This document shows positions 5,686-6,315 of a stretch of 6,315 nt of DNA, one piece after another. The translations under genes and the position numbers were made by a program. The DNA lies in NCBI GenBank assembly GCA_003978805.1, contig QNYI01000120.1:1-6315 (forward strand), read 5' to 3'. Positions within the stretch are counted from its first letter, which is position 1, and every line of letters begins with the position of its first letter. The DNA comes from Desulfurobacterium sp. Its GTDB lineage: Bacteria > Aquificota > Aquificia > Desulfurobacteriales > Desulfurobacteriaceae. The notes below the pieces were generated by a model that saw nothing but the letters and a program-made list of their open reading frames with translations, was not told where the DNA came from and did not search any database.

Positions 5686-6315
5686 TCAAAGAGCTCCTTC
5701 CTGAGTTCACCATCATAAACGTAGACAGTCCTCCCTTCAAGGAAGACGTTTTTAAACTCCTCATCAAAGTAGACTCTGAGTCTCTCTCCGCTTTTAACTT
5801 CAACTTCTACAGGGGAGTTTAAGTTGAATACCTTTGCGGCAATCAGTGCTGAGGCAACGGAGCCGGTTCCACAGGCCAAGGTTTCGTCTTCAACGCCCCT
5901 CTCGTAGGTTCTTACGATAACCCTGTCAATCCTTACTTCCACAAAGTTGACGTTTGTTCCGGCAGGCTTGAAGAGCTCATCGTTCCTTATTTTCCTTCCC
6001 ACCTTTTTAACGTCAACGGAGTCAATCCTGTCTACGAAAACGACAAAGTGGGGAACTCCCGTATTTATGTAGTGAACGTTTAAACCCTCCGCATTTATGT
6101 TCAGTTTCAAGTCGGTAGGTGGAGTTAATCTAACCTTTACTGAACATCCCCTTACCTCAGATTCAACAATTCCGGCTAGCGTTTCAAATTTCATCCTCTT
6201 AGGAGCTATTCCCCTTTCGTAGGCAAACCTCGATGCACACCTTGCTCCGTTACCGCACATCTCAGCAGCGGAGCCGTCGGAGTTAAAGAACCTCCACTTA
6301 AAGTCTGCAACTTCC
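5682..6315 (-). CDS. dapF: Diaminopimelate epimerase, partial (5' end beyond the window)
   Basis: Cofactor-independent epimerase that turns LL-diaminopimelate into meso-diaminopimelate, the direct precursor of lysine and the cross-linking residue of peptidoglycan. The frame runs off the right edge. Upstream of the internal Met at 6260 it continues in frame as DFKWRFFNSDGSAAE, the conserved sequence before MCGNGARC, so 6260 is not the true start. About 210 codons are present, and a family length near 275 implies some 65-70 N-terminal residues are missing. Both catalytic cysteines are visible: Cys in MCGNGARC (codon 6257-6255) and Cys in LACGTGSVAS (codon 5873-5871). Other family features are NTGVPHFVVFVD and GTNVNFVEV. 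Its stop overlaps the start of the uracil-DNA glycosylase gene by ATGA, showing a leftward operon. Its partner in the pathway, dapE, is at the other end of the window. Confidence 0.97.
   Translation of the reverse strand, partial: EVADFKWRFFNSDGSAAEMCGNGARCASRFAYERGIAPKRMKFETLAGIVESEVRGCSVKVRLTPPTDLKLNINAEGLNVHYINTGVPHFVVFVDRIDSVDVKKVGRKIRNDELFKPAGTNVNFVEVRIDRVIVRTYERGVEDETLACGTGSVASALIAAKVFNLNSPVEVEVKSGERLRVYFDEEFKNVFLEGRTVYVYDGELRKELFE

Noticed and set aside
1..6315. A novel defence, mobile or secondary-metabolite system
   Set aside because: Every substantial gene belongs to a known housekeeping family, gene spacing leaves no unexplained stretch over 100 bp, and no direct repeats, integrase or transposase sequences were seen.

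Overview
The window looks like ordinary chromosomal DNA from a thermophilic, probably anaerobic bacterium. Genes are tightly packed, proteins are rich in Lys and Glu, and AGG/AGA (Arg) and ATA (Ile) codons are common. The gene content suggests the Aquificota, perhaps a Desulfurobacterium/Thermovibrio-like lineage. That placement is an inference from overall appearance and was not tested by any search. All genes look like housekeeping genes. I found no mobile element, CRISPR array, toxin-antitoxin pair, prophage or defence system.

Layout, left to right. Two tRNA genes lie 4 nt apart: tRNA-Ala(GGC), then a CAT-anticodon tRNA that looks more like tRNA-Ile2 (the lysidine-modified reader of AUA codons) than a methionine tRNA. 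Only 24 nt further on, on the same strand, is an M20 metallopeptidase best identified as succinyl-diaminopimelate desuccinylase (dapE). Convergent to it, with a single base between the stop codons, is a leftward two-gene operon: a lipoprotein RlpA (cell-wall hydrolase fold plus SPOR domain), then L-aspartate oxidase (nadB). An 8-bp inverted repeat with further internal pairing spans the two convergent stop codons. A divergent intergenic region of about 72 bp separates rlpA from a rightward gene for a long (458 aa) class II fructose-bisphosphate aldolase-like enzyme. That gene ends at a strong 12-bp hairpin. Facing it is a second leftward operon, dapF (diaminopimelate epimerase, 5' end outside the window) followed by a family-4 iron-sulfur uracil-DNA glycosylase, joined by an ATGA stop/start overlap.

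How they work together. DapE and DapF catalyse consecutive steps, N-succinyl-LL-diaminopimelate to LL- to meso-diaminopimelate, which supplies lysine and peptidoglycan. RlpA acts on peptidoglycan. NadB starts de novo NAD synthesis from aspartate. The aldolase belongs to central carbon metabolism, gluconeogenic in an autotroph. The glycosylase removes uracil formed by cytosine deamination, which is accelerated by heat. The points most worth a second look are the divergent active site of the long aldolase, the hairpin straddling the dapE/nadB stop codons, the identity of the CAT tRNA, and possible co-transcription of the tRNAs with dapE.
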